Positions 30,233 through 38,438 are shown, numbered from the stretch's first letter. The stretch is 39,525 nucleotides of DNA from Chloroflexota bacterium (GCA_005880985.1 VBIQ01000026.1:1-39525), one strand, 5' to 3'. Notes: generated by a model from the sequence alone, not told the origin. A program made the numbers and translations.

Positions 30233-30778
30233 CTACTCCGGCGTGATCGTCAGCAGCCGTAATCTGGCGATCACGCCGTCGAGATTGGGATAGTCGCCCA
30301 CCGTGTCGCCACGATGGATATAGGCGAGGCGTCCATTCGGCTCGACGATGACCAGGCCCGGTCTCTGAACTGCGCCGGAGGCACTCACCAACCCCTGTCT
30401 CGCACGTCCCACGGCGCGAAGGTAGTTCCGATACGTGTCAAGTCGCAGCCACGCCATGGCCTTGATGCGACCAAGGTCGAGTGCTCGATAGAGGTTGCGC
30501 TCGGGGTCGAGAAGGCATGGGAATGGAATACCTGTCTGCATCAGATGCTGCGCCTGGTAGGCGGCAGTGGGGGCCACGGCGACGACGTCGACGCCGAGAC
30601 CGTCCAACCCCTCACGCCGGTCGCGCAACTGCGCGAGATAGCTGCGGCAGGGTATTCAACCGTAGTACCGAAGGCACTGGACCAGGAGGTAGCGGCCGAA
30701 GAAGTCGTCGAGCTGGACGCTGGCACCGTCGGCCGCGCGGAGGGAGATGGGAGGAAGGGGATCACCGACTTCAAGCAT
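30233..30778 (-). CDS. AhpC/TSA-type peroxiredoxin-like protein, candidate selenoprotein (in-frame TGA at 30658-30656)
   Basis: One frame of 181 codons from ATG 30778 to 30233, interrupted only by TGA at codon 41. Before it: MLEVGDPLPPISLRAADG then GRYLLVQCLRYYG, the usual first strands of AhpC/TSA proteins. The TGA is followed by IPCRSYLAQLRDR, so the site reads U-I-P-C, exactly where relatives have C-x-x-C at the start of the catalytic helix. The rest is intact: VDVVAVAPTAAYQAQHLMQTGIPFPCLLDPERNLY, then RPGLVIVEPNGRLAYIHRG. Role: Sec or Cys attacks peroxide, with Cys44 as resolving residue. A hairpin follows 19 nt after the TGA. GAGG lies 6 nt before the ATG. Alternative: pseudogene with one nonsense mutation, less likely because the downstream half shows no decay. 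Confidence 0.75.
30621..30658 (-). promoter_or_regulatory. Candidate bacterial SECIS element in the peroxiredoxin gene
   Basis: On the minus strand TGA (30658-30656) is followed after 19 nt by a perfect 6-bp stem TCGCGC/GCGCGA with tetraloop AGTT (30636-30621). The loop begins 25 nt after the TGA, and its second base is G followed by U. Stem length, loop size and early loop G match those of the MerB-like hairpin and the general bacterial SECIS rules. Confidence 0.55.
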
Positions 30779-31294
30779 GCCATGCCTCACAGTCAGTCGA
30801 GCTCGCGAGTATAGCGCCGCCGCGCCAGCGAGATCCCGGTGGACAAGCAGGCGATAACAGCGACGTGCCCTCCGCCAGGACATGAGACGATCCCGGCGTG
30901 GTGACTAGTTGACCGATGATCTCGACCGGCAGGCGGTGTGTGCCCCAGGCGACGAGGGCATTCCGACCTGCCGCTCCGGCCCGCTGGCGCGGCTGCGCTT
31001 CGTGATCCAGGGGGCGGGAGAGGTTGCGGACGAGTTCAGGCGGTGGAGGCGGGCTCGACGTGGCCTCAAACGCGACGCCAGCGATGGCCGCGACTGAGGG
31101 CACCGCTCTCTCAGGCGACCCGCAATGTCAATAACGGGATTCTTCCTCAGCCACGTGGTCTGGGGCAGGCTGCTCGCGGCGGGTCTGGCCGTGGTCCGCC
31201 GGCGCCTGCATTGAGGGCATCCGGACCTGCTTCATCCATTGCGTTGCATCCGGCGCATACGCATCACCCGTGCACCGAGACGGCGATGCGGTGA
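30779..31294. other. 516-nt stretch without a clear gene
   Basis: Contains the upstream region of the leftward peroxiredoxin gene. Plus-strand frames (for example 30909-31097, 62 codons, Arg-rich) have no family resemblance. The missing N-terminal part of the CcdA fragment that follows is not found here in any frame. Confidence 0.4.
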
Positions 31295-31663
31295 TATCCA
31301 GACGCCCCCGCCGGGTGCGGCGGCCGGTGCTCTGCATCTTGGACGCGACTCGGACTCACCTTCGCCGCCGGCTGGACTCCCTGCATCGGCCCCCAGCTCA
31401 CCGCCATCCTGGCGGTCGCCTCCCAGCACGAGTTTGGCGGGCTGCCGGTGATGCTCGTCTACTGTGCCGGCCTCGGAGTTCCGTTCCTCGCCGCAGCGGC
31501 GCTCACTGACAGGCTTCAGAACATCCTTCGCACCGTCAACCGGAACCTTGGCGTGATCAACCTGGCAGGCGGGGCGATTCTGCTGGTGTTCGGTCTCCTT
31601 CTGCTCACCGGCCACCTCACCTTTCTCAGCAGCCTGGGGCGTAGCTCACCGATAGACCTCTGA
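31295..31663 (+). pseudogene. CcdA-family thiol/disulfide membrane protein, 5'-truncated
   Basis: From about 31346 the plus-strand frame reads LGLTFAAGWTPCIGPQLTAIL, then LPVMLVYCAGLGVPFLAAAAL and GVINLAGGAILLVFGLLLLTG: the second half of a six-helix CcdA/DsbD-type protein, including the second-half Cys of TPCIGP. The first three helices, with their SPCVLP-type motif, are missing and the frame is closed by TGA at 31292. CcdA carries electrons across the membrane to extracytoplasmic thiol proteins; this copy should be inactive. An internal start at 31448 would give only the last helices. Confidence 0.6.
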
Positions 31664-31699
31664 CGGCGGAGCGGGTACCCTGGCCACAAAGGGGGACCC

Positions 31700-32014
31700 G
31701 TGGACTCGAAGGAAGAGCGGGACACAACCCTCGCTGGAGCGGGACCGCCAGCGCCGCTCCCTGGCACCTCGCGGCGGACCTGGCGCGAGGTGGTCGGACT
31801 CTGCTGCGAGCCGTACCACCTTCGGAGGACGGTCGCGGTGGCACTCGTGGTGGGGACCGTGCTGTTCGCGATCAACCAGCTCGATGTGGTGATCGCCGGA
31901 CGCGCCGGTGCCGGCACCGTGCTGAAGATCGTGCTGACGTACCTCGTCCCGTTCCTGGTATCGAACTACGGGATCGTGCACGGGACCGGGCCACCGGCTC
32001 GGCGACGGGTGTAG
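31700..32014 (+). CDS. NrtS-like small nitrate/nitrite transport protein
   Basis: A 104-residue protein, GTG start. A polar N-terminus of about 30 residues is followed by two hydrophobic helices: RRTVAVALVVGTVLFAINQLD and TVLKIVLTYLVPFLVSNYGIV. The INQLD and LTYLVPFLVSNYG segments match NrtS, a two-helix protein shown in cyanobacteria to support nitrate/nitrite transport. It lies 36 nt after the CcdA fragment. Transport substrate is inferred from the family. Confidence 0.7.
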   Translation: MDSKEERDTTLAGAGPPAPLPGTSRRTWREVVGLCCEPYHLRRTVAVALVVGTVLFAINQLDVVIAGRAGAGTVLKIVLTYLVPFLVSNYGIVHGTGPPARRRV

Positions 32015-32101
32015 ACAATCCCGTCAGGGAGCGGTCTCAGCCACCCTGCCCGCAGACCAGAAGGCCAAGGCGGTGCACCCGGCATGCTAGGGTTTCTCGC
32101 T

Positions 32102-32602
32102 ATGGGGATTAGAGATCTCGACCGGTCTATGTTGAAGCCTCTCACGAACACCTTTGGCTTCGCCTCCAATTGCTTCGTCTGTGAGCCGACGAACGAGGCG
32201 GGGCTGCGCCTCTCCTTCTGCCACGATGACGAGCGCGATGTGGTGGTCGCTCGCCACACCTTTGGTACTCAGCACTCGGGTGCCCCGTCGCTGGTCCACG
32301 GCGGCGTAATCGCCGCGGTCTGCGACGACGCCATGGCCTGGGCTTCGATCGCTCTGGCCGGGCACTTCGCCCTTACCGCCGAGACCCGGTTGACATACCT
32401 AATGCCGATCCCGGTCGACCAGGAAGTCACGATCACCGGACGGCTCATCGGTCGCGTCGGCAAGCAGCTGTGGCTCATGGCCGACGTGCGCATCGGCGAC
32501 ACCGTGCACGTCCGGGCCGAATCGCGCGCCACGGTGCTGAGCAGCGAGGTCGCCGCCACCGCCGGCGTACCTAACGGTCCCAAGGGCGTCAGTCGGGAAT
32601 AG
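32102..32602 (+). CDS. PaaI-type hot-dog thioesterase
   Basis: A 166-residue hot-dog protein. NCFVCEPTNEAGLRLSF is the N-terminal N-C-x-x-C segment of this subgroup, followed by PSLVHGGVIAAVCDDAMAWA (HGG active-site loop and the long helix with catalytic Asp) and TAETRLTYLMPIPVDQEVTITG. It probably hydrolyses an acyl-CoA. ATG 32102 is preferred; ATG 32084 is possible. Its end overlaps the histidine-kinase gene on the other strand by 14 nt. Confidence 0.82.
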   Translation: MGIRDLDRSMLKPLTNTFGFASNCFVCEPTNEAGLRLSFCHDDERDVVVARHTFGTQHSGAPSLVHGGVIAAVCDDAMAWASIALAGHFALTAETRLTYLMPIPVDQEVTITGRLIGRVGKQLWLMADVRIGDTVHVRAESRATVLSSEVAATAGVPNGPKGVSRE

Positions 32603-33830
32603 GTGCCCGCGCCGCCGGGACACTCGAGTACGGCAGTCTCACCGCAAATCGTGAGCCCCGACTCGGCTGGCTCTCCGCACGGATCGTGCCGCCCAAGGCA
32701 TCCACGATCCTCTTTGCCAGGGCCAGCCCGAGCCCGGACCCGGCCCCTGAGCGGGCTGGGTCACCGCGCCAGAAGGGTTCGAACACACGAACCAGGTCTT
32801 CAGGAGCGATCCCTTCGCCGGTGTCCTCGACGGCGATCTCGAGCTCAGCCCGGTCTCGGCGCGCGACGACGAGCACCGTGCCATCTGCGGGCGTATGACG
32901 GACGGCATTCTGGACCAGGTTCTGGAGAACCCGCGCCAGCCGCGGGGAGCAGGCGGCCTCCACCGCGTTCTCGATGCTGGTTTCCACAGCGAGCCCCTTC
33001 ATTGTCGCCTGCGTCGAACATGCGGCAAGCGCGGATCGCACGACATCCTGAAGCGGAACTCGTCGCGATTCCAGCTGAACCCCGGCGACATCGAGCTGGG
33101 CAAGCTCGAACAGGTCGTCGACCAACACCACAAGGGAGCCAACGGCGCGGCGCATCTCGGTCGCATAGCGGCGAAGGCTGGGAGGATCCTCCACGACCGC
33201 GTCGTCGATGGCCTCGATCATGGCGCGGAGGTCGGCGAGCGGAGTGCGCAGATCGTGCGATACCGCGGTGATGAGATCTCGTCGCCTGGCTTCGGAGTCT
33301 CGAACCTGGGCCAATGATCGGCTCAGCCGTTCGGCCATCGCATCCAGCGTTCGTGCCAAAGCGTCCAGCTCCGGTCCGTCACCCAACCGGCCAGCCCGCA
33401 CACCGAGGTCGCCCTCAGCCAGCATCCGGGCAGTCTTCGCAAGTCGATCGACAGCGCTGAGAGCGCTCCTGGCCTGGATGAGGGCGACCCCGATACCCGC
33501 CCCCACCGAGTAGAGGACGAGCACCCCTACGAGCGTAGCGTCCTCACGACTCACGAACATGAGGGACGCAAGCGCGGTGAGGTTGGCAAAGCTCAGCACC
33601 GAGGCAAGCATCGCCGTCGCCACCACCCGTTGACGGATGGGGGCACGAAGGAGGACAGGGCGCGCGATGGTGGCCGCGAGGACCGTGACTGCGAGGGCGG
33701 GCAGCAAAAGAACGCCCAGACGGGTCAGCTCGTCGGCGTGCATTCCCATAGCGAGGCCGACCAGCAACGTGCTCGCCGCACCGGCGACGCCGATGGCCAC
33801 CAGCAGCAGAAACGCGCGCCAACCCATCAT
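32589..33830 (-). CDS. Sensor histidine kinase
   Basis: A 413-residue membrane kinase starting at ATG 33830, in an ATGA overlap with the response-regulator stop. Several hydrophobic segments make up the first 120 residues (FLLLVAIGVAGAASTLLVGLA, LLLPALAVTVLAATIA, VGVLVLYSVGAGIGVALIQA). Then HAMP (VDRLAKTARMLAEGDLGVRAG), the phospho-acceptor site VSHDLRTPLADLRAMIEAI, N-box LVQNAVRHTP and ATP lid DTGEGI...GSGLGLALAKRIV. There is almost no extracytoplasmic domain, so sensing is probably within the membrane. Confidence 0.92.
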   Translation of the reverse strand: MMGWRAFLLLVAIGVAGAASTLLVGLAMGMHADELTRLGVLLLPALAVTVLAATIARPVLLRAPIRQRVVATAMLASVLSFANLTALASLMFVSREDATLVGVLVLYSVGAGIGVALIQARSALSAVDRLAKTARMLAEGDLGVRAGRLGDGPELDALARTLDAMAERLSRSLAQVRDSEARRRDLITAVSHDLRTPLADLRAMIEAIDDAVVEDPPSLRRYATEMRRAVGSLVVLVDDLFELAQLDVAGVQLESRRVPLQDVVRSALAACSTQATMKGLAVETSIENAVEAACSPRLARVLQNLVQNAVRHTPADGTVLVVARRDRAELEIAVEDTGEGIAPEDLVRVFEPFWRGDPARSGAGSGLGLALAKRIVDALGGTIRAESQPSRGSRFAVRLPYSSVPAARAPIPD

Positions 33831-34549
33831 GGTTCGAACCGGTATCCGGCGCCCCACACCGTGACCAGCCAGCGAGGGCGGGCGGGGTCCGCCTCGATCT
33901 TCTCGCGCAGCCGGCGGAGGTGCACCGTCACGGTGGAAGGATCTCCGTCATACGCGAAGTCCCAGAGCTCCTCGATGAGCCGGACGCGCGTGAACACCTT
34001 CCCGGGGTTGCGAGCGAGGAAATAGAGCAGGTCGAACTCCTTTGGGGTCAGCCGAAGCACACGGCTTCCAAGTCTGGCTTCCCGACGGCGCCCGTCGATA
34101 TGCAGGTTGTCGAAGTCGAGGGTCTCGGTTCGTGTCCGGTGTCGCTCGCCATCGGCGGCTCGGCGAAGAACGGCTCGCACCCGAGCAACGACTTCGCGTG
34201 GTGAGAAGGGCTTGACGATGTAGTCGTCGGCGCCCAGCTCGAGGCCCACAACTCGGTCGGTCTCCTCCCCCTTTGCGGTGAGCATGATCACCGGGACGGG
34301 CCCTCGGGCTTGAATGCGACGGAAGGCCTCCACGCCGTCGATCCGGGGCAGCATGAGATCGAGGACGACGAGATCCGGGAGGGAGCGCTCACAGGCCTCG
34401 AGGGCCTGCTCGGCGTCCGCGGCGACCTCGGTGTTGTAGCCCTCCCGGATCAAGTAGCGCGAAAGGACGTCGCCCACGATGGGGTCGTCATCGACTACCA
34501 GAATGCGGCCACCGCTCCCCATTCTCCAAGTGTATGCCTTCTCGGTCAT
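33827..34549 (-). CDS. OmpR-family response regulator
   Basis: A 240-residue regulator. Receiver domain: acidic pair and VVDDDPIVGDVLSRYL, phospho-acceptor Asp in LPDLVVLDLMLPRIDG, and Lys in MLTAKGEE. C-terminal winged helix: LTPKEFDLLYFLARNPGKVFTRVRLIEELW and STVTVHLRRLREKIE ending GAGYRFEP. It is first in a two-gene unit with the sensor kinase. A 15-bp palindrome lies between it and the divergent secreted-protein gene, a likely target. ATG 34549 is used; ATG 34522 is possible. Confidence 0.93.
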   Translation of the reverse strand: MTEKAYTWRMGSGGRILVVDDDPIVGDVLSRYLIREGYNTEVAADAEQALEACERSLPDLVVLDLMLPRIDGVEAFRRIQARGPVPVIMLTAKGEETDRVVGLELGADDYIVKPFSPREVVARVRAVLRRAADGERHRTRTETLDFDNLHIDGRRREARLGSRVLRLTPKEFDLLYFLARNPGKVFTRVRLIEELWDFAYDGDPSTVTVHLRRLREKIEADPARPRWLVTVWGAGYRFEP

Positions 34550-34558
34550 TACGAAACT

Positions 34559-34573
34559 CTTACGGCCCGTAAG
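34559..34573. promoter_or_regulatory. Palindrome between the response regulator and secreted-protein genes
   Basis: CTTACGGCCCGTAAG has perfect 7-bp arms around one central base. It lies 10 nt before the regulator start and 60 nt before the divergent gene's ATG. OmpR-type proteins usually bind direct repeats, so a different factor could also use it. Confidence 0.4.
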
Positions 34574-34632
34574 CGGCGCGAAATCGGCTCCGAGCTACGG
34601 TCCAGTTGCATGATCGCTAGAAGGAGATAACG

Positions 34633-35175
34633 ATGAACGAAGGACTACGACGACGACGTACCCGGGCTCGCATGACCGTCGCGACTTTGCTATCCACACT
34701 GGTGTTGCTCGCAGGTCTGGGAGCCGTGCTCAACAGGCCCGCGGCTGCCGGTAGCGGCACCGAGGTGAGCCTGTCCCCAGGAGGTGGTGCTCCAGCCGCC
34801 AGCGGCGAAGCGCAGCTGCGACTCGAACAGACCGTGCTCGCGGGGTCCGCCACAGTGGAAGACCTGCCGGCCCAGCCCTTTGGCTCTGGGCACTTCTACG
34901 GCTTGTGGTTCGTGCGTACCGATACAGGTGACAAGGCCTTCCTTGGTGCTCTGATCAAGAGCGACAGCATCATCTTCTCCGATTCGGGCGACGGCACGGT
35001 GCGCTTCGCAGGGACGAAGTACACCACCGGACCCGACGCCGGATCGCCGATAACCTTCGGACCCACGGGAAAGAACTTGGTCGTGGTGCTGGTGGAGGAC
35101 AAGATCAACGGTCTCACGCCGTCTCCGGTTGGACCGGTGCCGGGTACCGGCGTGGCTGTGTCCGGGACCTTCTGA
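34633..35175 (+). CDS. Secreted protein of unknown function, next to a two-component system
   Basis: A 180-residue protein with a strong ribosome-binding site (AAGGAGATAACG before the ATG). An Arg-rich start leads into one hydrophobic segment (MTVATLLSTLVLLAGLGAVL), a signal peptide or anchor. After a Gly/Ser/Pro linker comes a compact domain: HFYGLWFVRTDTGDKAFLGALIKSDSIIFSDSGDGTVRF. I do not recognise the family. Position suggests it is controlled by the adjacent regulator/kinase pair. Confidence 0.65.
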   Translation: MNEGLRRRRTRARMTVATLLSTLVLLAGLGAVLNRPAAAGSGTEVSLSPGGGAPAASGEAQLRLEQTVLAGSATVEDLPAQPFGSGHFYGLWFVRTDTGDKAFLGALIKSDSIIFSDSGDGTVRFAGTKYTTGPDAGSPITFGPTGKNLVVVLVEDKINGLTPSPVGPVPGTGVAVSGTF

Positions 35176-35210
35176 AGGAAGACCGCGAATCCTGTTACCA
35201 CAGGTAGGTC

Positions 35211-35984
35211 ATGGTAGAGCGTGCAGACACAATGAGCGCACCCACGACAGCGGTCCGTCGGCCGACTCCGTGGCTCACTCGCATCGTCGTCGTCCTCGCA
35301 TTGTTTGCCGTCGAGGTCGCCGGGCTTCTGCTGTTCGGCGGAGCACTCGCGTCCACGGTCGCGGGCGCCGTCGGCCGCGGCTCCTTCCTGGCAATCGCCT
35401 TCGGCGTTGCCTGGTTTGCGGGAGGCGGGTTCCTGCTCGGCCGCCTCACCCGCAGCCGCGGCGACCTGCGTGCGGCGATGCGCGTCACCTGGCTGGCGAC
35501 CGCGGTCGCGGCGGGTGCCCTCTTCGCCTTGACGTCCTTCCGGACTACGACAGTGCATGAGATCGTCGCTCATGGGTTGCCGGCAAGCAGCGTCGAGACT
35601 CGAAGATCCTCCCTGCCCGGCAGCGGTGTCGCGGCTGCCCCTGCAGTCGACGTCCAGCTCGCCGCGGGGCGATTCCATGATCTTGATGAAAGCGCCTCGG
35701 GCAAGGCCGCCGTGGTCCGACTGGTCCGCGGCGGACGGGTGCTCACTCTCACCGACTTCAGCGCAAGCAACGGCCCCGATGTCCGGGTCTACCTCGTCTC
35801 TGGCAGTGTGCGTCGCGCTGCTGATGTGCGCGACAAGGTGGATCTTGGCGGGCTCAAGGGCAATCGCGGCGATCAGCAGTACGTCATTGCGAACAGCCTG
35901 GACGTCGGCCGCTATTCAACAGTGGTCATCTACTGCCGGGGCTTCTCCATCGCCTTCGGCGCGGCTGAGCTGGGCGCGTCGTGA
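35211..35984 (+). CDS. Membrane protein with DM13 domain
   Basis: A 257-residue protein. Three hydrophobic segments occupy the first 115 residues (VVVLALFAVEVAGLLLFGGAL, GSFLAIAFGVAWFAGGGFLLG, WLATAVAAGALFAL). The C-terminal 110 residues are a DM13 domain: AAGRFHDLDESASGKAAVVRL, VLTLTDFSASNGPDVRVYLV, GNRGDQQYVI and STVVIYCRGFSIAFGAAEL, with the conserved Cys. DM13 is proposed to be a redox or electron-transfer domain related to cytochrome-b-like DOMON. ATG 35211; 35232 is an alternative. Confidence 0.82.
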   Translation: MVERADTMSAPTTAVRRPTPWLTRIVVVLALFAVEVAGLLLFGGALASTVAGAVGRGSFLAIAFGVAWFAGGGFLLGRLTRSRGDLRAAMRVTWLATAVAAGALFALTSFRTTTVHEIVAHGLPASSVETRRSSLPGSGVAAAPAVDVQLAAGRFHDLDESASGKAAVVRLVRGGRVLTLTDFSASNGPDVRVYLVSGSVRRAADVRDKVDLGGLKGNRGDQQYVIANSLDVGRYSTVVIYCRGFSIAFGAAELGAS

Positions 35985-36241
35985 GCGGTCACCGTCCCGA
36001 GCCACCGAGTCCGCGCGTGCGGGCAACCCTCGGGCTGGCTGCGGTCGCGGCAGCGCTTGCCGTCGTCCTCGCCGTGGTTCGCAGCCGCCGAACCGGCTTC
36101 GAGGTGGGGCTTGTCGCCATCGCACTGGCCCTCTTCGGGCTGCGTGGTCTCGCCTCAGGCTCGCGCCGCTCCATCAGCGTCGGAGCCTGGCTCGCACTTC
36201 TCGGCGTCGCAGCAGTCGCGGTGGAACCACACCTCCACTGA
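35981..36241 (+). CDS. Small membrane protein
   Basis: An 86-residue protein starting GTG in a GTGA overlap with the DM13 gene, so the two are coupled. Three hydrophobic helices (TLGLAAVAAALAVVLAVV, VGLVAIALALFGLRGL, ISVGAWLALLGVAAVAV) with short basic loops. No family recognised. Confidence 0.6.
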   Translation: MSGHRPEPPSPRVRATLGLAAVAAALAVVLAVVRSRRTGFEVGLVAIALALFGLRGLASGSRRSISVGAWLALLGVAAVAVEPHLH

Positions 36242-36674
36242 GTCATCGCCTCGGAACGGCGACGGGTGCCGCTGCCTGCTTTTGGTAGAAGGGCGGCCTC
36301 GAACTTTGCAGGCACGGGCATTTCGATCTCTCCGTGTAAGCGCCGTCGGTCGAACCAGTCCATGGGCCTCCTTGCGCAACTGCCGCTGGCGCAGATCGTC
36401 CGGCCACACGAAGGGCGTCGACACGACCCATCCCGCCGGGCGCGGGTCGTACGCCCTTCGTGTGGCCAAGCACCACCTCGACGACGGCACGGTGAGTATC
36501 TCCATCGCCGACGGCACCGGCTACCGGCACTCACCGCTCGAGAATCTTCTCCGACTCCGCCGCGCGCAGGGTGTGATACGGGCCGACCTCTTCGTGTCCA
36601 CGCCTTCGACGCACTCACCGCTGGCCGCCGCACCCGGGCCACTCTCAAGGGCTCGGCGATGCCGACCGCGGTCA
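36242..36674. other. 433-nt stretch with a long inverted repeat
   Basis: No firm gene. It holds the long inverted repeat at 36402-36467. On the minus strand AAGGAGG precedes an ATG at 36362 opening MDWFDRRRLHGEIEMPV, but that frame continues antisense through the small membrane protein, so at most a short leader is real. Confidence 0.45.
36402..36467. repeat. Long imperfect inverted repeat (24-nt arms)
   Basis: GGCCACACGAAGGGCGT plus ACGACCC on the left (with a CGAC insertion between them, 36402-36429) pair with GGGTCGT plus ACGCCCTTCGTGTGGCC on the right (36444-36467). The loop is 14 nt. All 24 arm bases match. It lies in a gene-poor gap downstream of two convergent units, so it may be a terminator, but the size and bulge look more like a mobile hairpin or a recombinase site. 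Confidence 0.75.
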
Positions 36675-38438
36675 TCATCGGCTCAGCGCGGGACTGATTC
36701 GTTGTTTCGACTGCGTCGGCCGGTTGCCTTCCATCACCTTCTGAACCTCGATGACCGCATGGATGAGCCCGGCCTGGCTCAAGGCAAGTGGATAGTTGCC
36801 CAGATAGTCGCCAGTTGCGGGATCGATCTCCTCCGGCAGCAGCAGCAGATCGTTGGCAACGCCCAGCACCTGATCGAAGAGTCGCAGCCCCTCCTCGTGC
36901 CGACCGAGCCGCAGGAGTGCCTCGAGCAGCCAGAACGAGCAAGGCAGGAACGCCCCCTCCCTGCCCGGCAGTCCGTCGGCGCCTGGAGGATAGCGGTAGA
37001 GGAGCGGATCGCCGGCGCCGAGCTCGCGCCAGATCGCCTCGACCGTTGCCGACACACGTGACCCTGAGGGGTCGTCGAAGCCGGTCAGGGGAAGCAGCAG
37101 GACGGCGGTATCCAGCTCGGGTGAGCAGTACGCTCGCACGTAGCTGCCCAGTTCGGCGTTGAATCCCCGCTCGCGCACCTCGGCGGCGATGACGTCGCGG
37201 GTGCTCTCCCACATGGCCAGACGGCGACGGTCCATGCCGAGAGCACGGCCGGTCCGAGCGGCTCGGTCGAGGGCGATCCAGGCCCACACCTTGGAGTGCA
37301 CGTAGTCGCGCGGTTCCTCGCGTACCTCCCAGATGCCCGCGTCAGGTCGGCGCCACTCACGGCAGACGTAGTCGGCGTAGTCGGCCAGGACCTTTCGGCT
37401 GCCACGGCCGAGCCGATGTCCGGCGTCGACGAGATTCCAGATAGCGTCGATCACCCATCCGTAGACGTCGAGCTGATGCTGCTCCTGGGCGAGGTTGCCG
37501 ATGCGGACGGGCAGGCTGCCCATGTAGCCGGAGACGTCAGTGACCTCGCGCTCCGTGGACCCCGCCCGGCCATCGAGGGTGTACAGGACGCGGATGCCGT
37601 GCTGTCCCGAGGCCGCACAGGTGGTGAGCCACTCGACAAACGCGCACGCCTCCCGGTGCAAGCCGACGGCGAGGAACGCCGCGACGCCGACGCTGGCATC
37701 GCGCGGCCACGAGAAACGATAGTCCCAGTTCCGGCTGCCGCCGATCTCTTCCGGCAGTGACGTTGTTGGCGCCGCCACCGGCGCACCCGATGGGCTGTAC
37801 GTCAGGAGCTTGAGCGTAATCAGGCTACGCACCAGCACGTCGCGGTAGGCGTTGCCGCAGCGAATGTCGTTGCTCCATTGCTGCCACCACTGGTGGGTCC
37901 GCTCCAGCATGGCGGCCGCCTCGCGTTCTCCAATCATGCTGCGGCGCTCGGTCATCGCGGCCGTCAGTCGCTCGCCGGCCTGCAACGCTCCGCTCCACGT
38001 TCCGTCATGGCTGAGTTCCAGGCGAGGCGCCGTCTGAAGCGATAGCGAGATCCCTCGTGGCGGTCTGCCCGGGATGCCGGGCCGCGGCCGATACACGAGC
38101 TTCGCGCGAACGGTGCCGCCGGTACACTCGAGCAATCGAATGAGGACGGGCGCGCGCGTCCCCATCACCATGGCCTCGGTGAGACGTGCCTCGCCGGTCG
38201 TAGTCTGCCACTCGGTCAGCAGCAGAGCTGAAGCGTCTCGGTAGCGGCGACGGGTGTCGACAATGTCGTTGACCGTCAGCTCGAAGGAACCGCCCTTGTC
38301 CTGGTCAATGAGACGGCCAAAGAGGGGCTCTGAGTCGAAGCGTGGCCAGCACATCCAGTCGATCGCACCCGCTGACGACACCAGTGCCGCAGTCCGCGTG
38401 TCCCCGATAAGCGCGTAGTCACGAATGGCAGCGATCAC
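36675..38438 (-). CDS. GH15 glucoamylase/trehalase-like glycoside hydrolase
   Basis: A 587-residue GH15 protein from GTG 38438, which follows GAAGGG; the frame is open to 38486 but family similarity starts at IRDYALIGDTRTAALVSSAGAIDWMCWPRFD. That segment is the usual N-terminal beta-sandwich start. In the (alpha/alpha)6 barrel are SRNWDYRFSWPRDA, the catalytic-acid region PDAGIWEVREEPRDYVHSKVWAW, and the catalytic-base region LPEEIDPATGDYLGNYPLALS. Bacterial members cleave alpha-glucans or trehalose. No signal peptide, so probably intracellular. Confidence 0.92.
   Translation of the reverse strand: MIAAIRDYALIGDTRTAALVSSAGAIDWMCWPRFDSEPLFGRLIDQDKGGSFELTVNDIVDTRRRYRDASALLLTEWQTTTGEARLTEAMVMGTRAPVLIRLLECTGGTVRAKLVYRPRPGIPGRPPRGISLSLQTAPRLELSHDGTWSGALQAGERLTAAMTERRSMIGEREAAAMLERTHQWWQQWSNDIRCGNAYRDVLVRSLITLKLLTYSPSGAPVAAPTTSLPEEIGGSRNWDYRFSWPRDASVGVAAFLAVGLHREACAFVEWLTTCAASGQHGIRVLYTLDGRAGSTEREVTDVSGYMGSLPVRIGNLAQEQHQLDVYGWVIDAIWNLVDAGHRLGRGSRKVLADYADYVCREWRRPDAGIWEVREEPRDYVHSKVWAWIALDRAARTGRALGMDRRRLAMWESTRDVIAAEVRERGFNAELGSYVRAYCSPELDTAVLLLPLTGFDDPSGSRVSATVEAIWRELGAGDPLLYRYPPGADGLPGREGAFLPCSFWLLEALLRLGRHEEGLRLFDQVLGVANDLLLLPEEIDPATGDYLGNYPLALSQAGLIHAVIEVQKVMEGNRPTQSKQRISPALSR

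Noticed and set aside
31292..31294. TGA before the CcdA fragment as a third Sec codon
   Set aside because: Sequence before it does not resemble the CcdA N-terminal half, so the TGA is not at a conserved Cys in a continuous protein.
36242..36362. Minus-strand frame with a perfect AAGGAGG before ATG 36362
   Set aside because: It continues antisense through a coupled membrane-protein gene and has low-complexity composition; the SD match alone is not enough.
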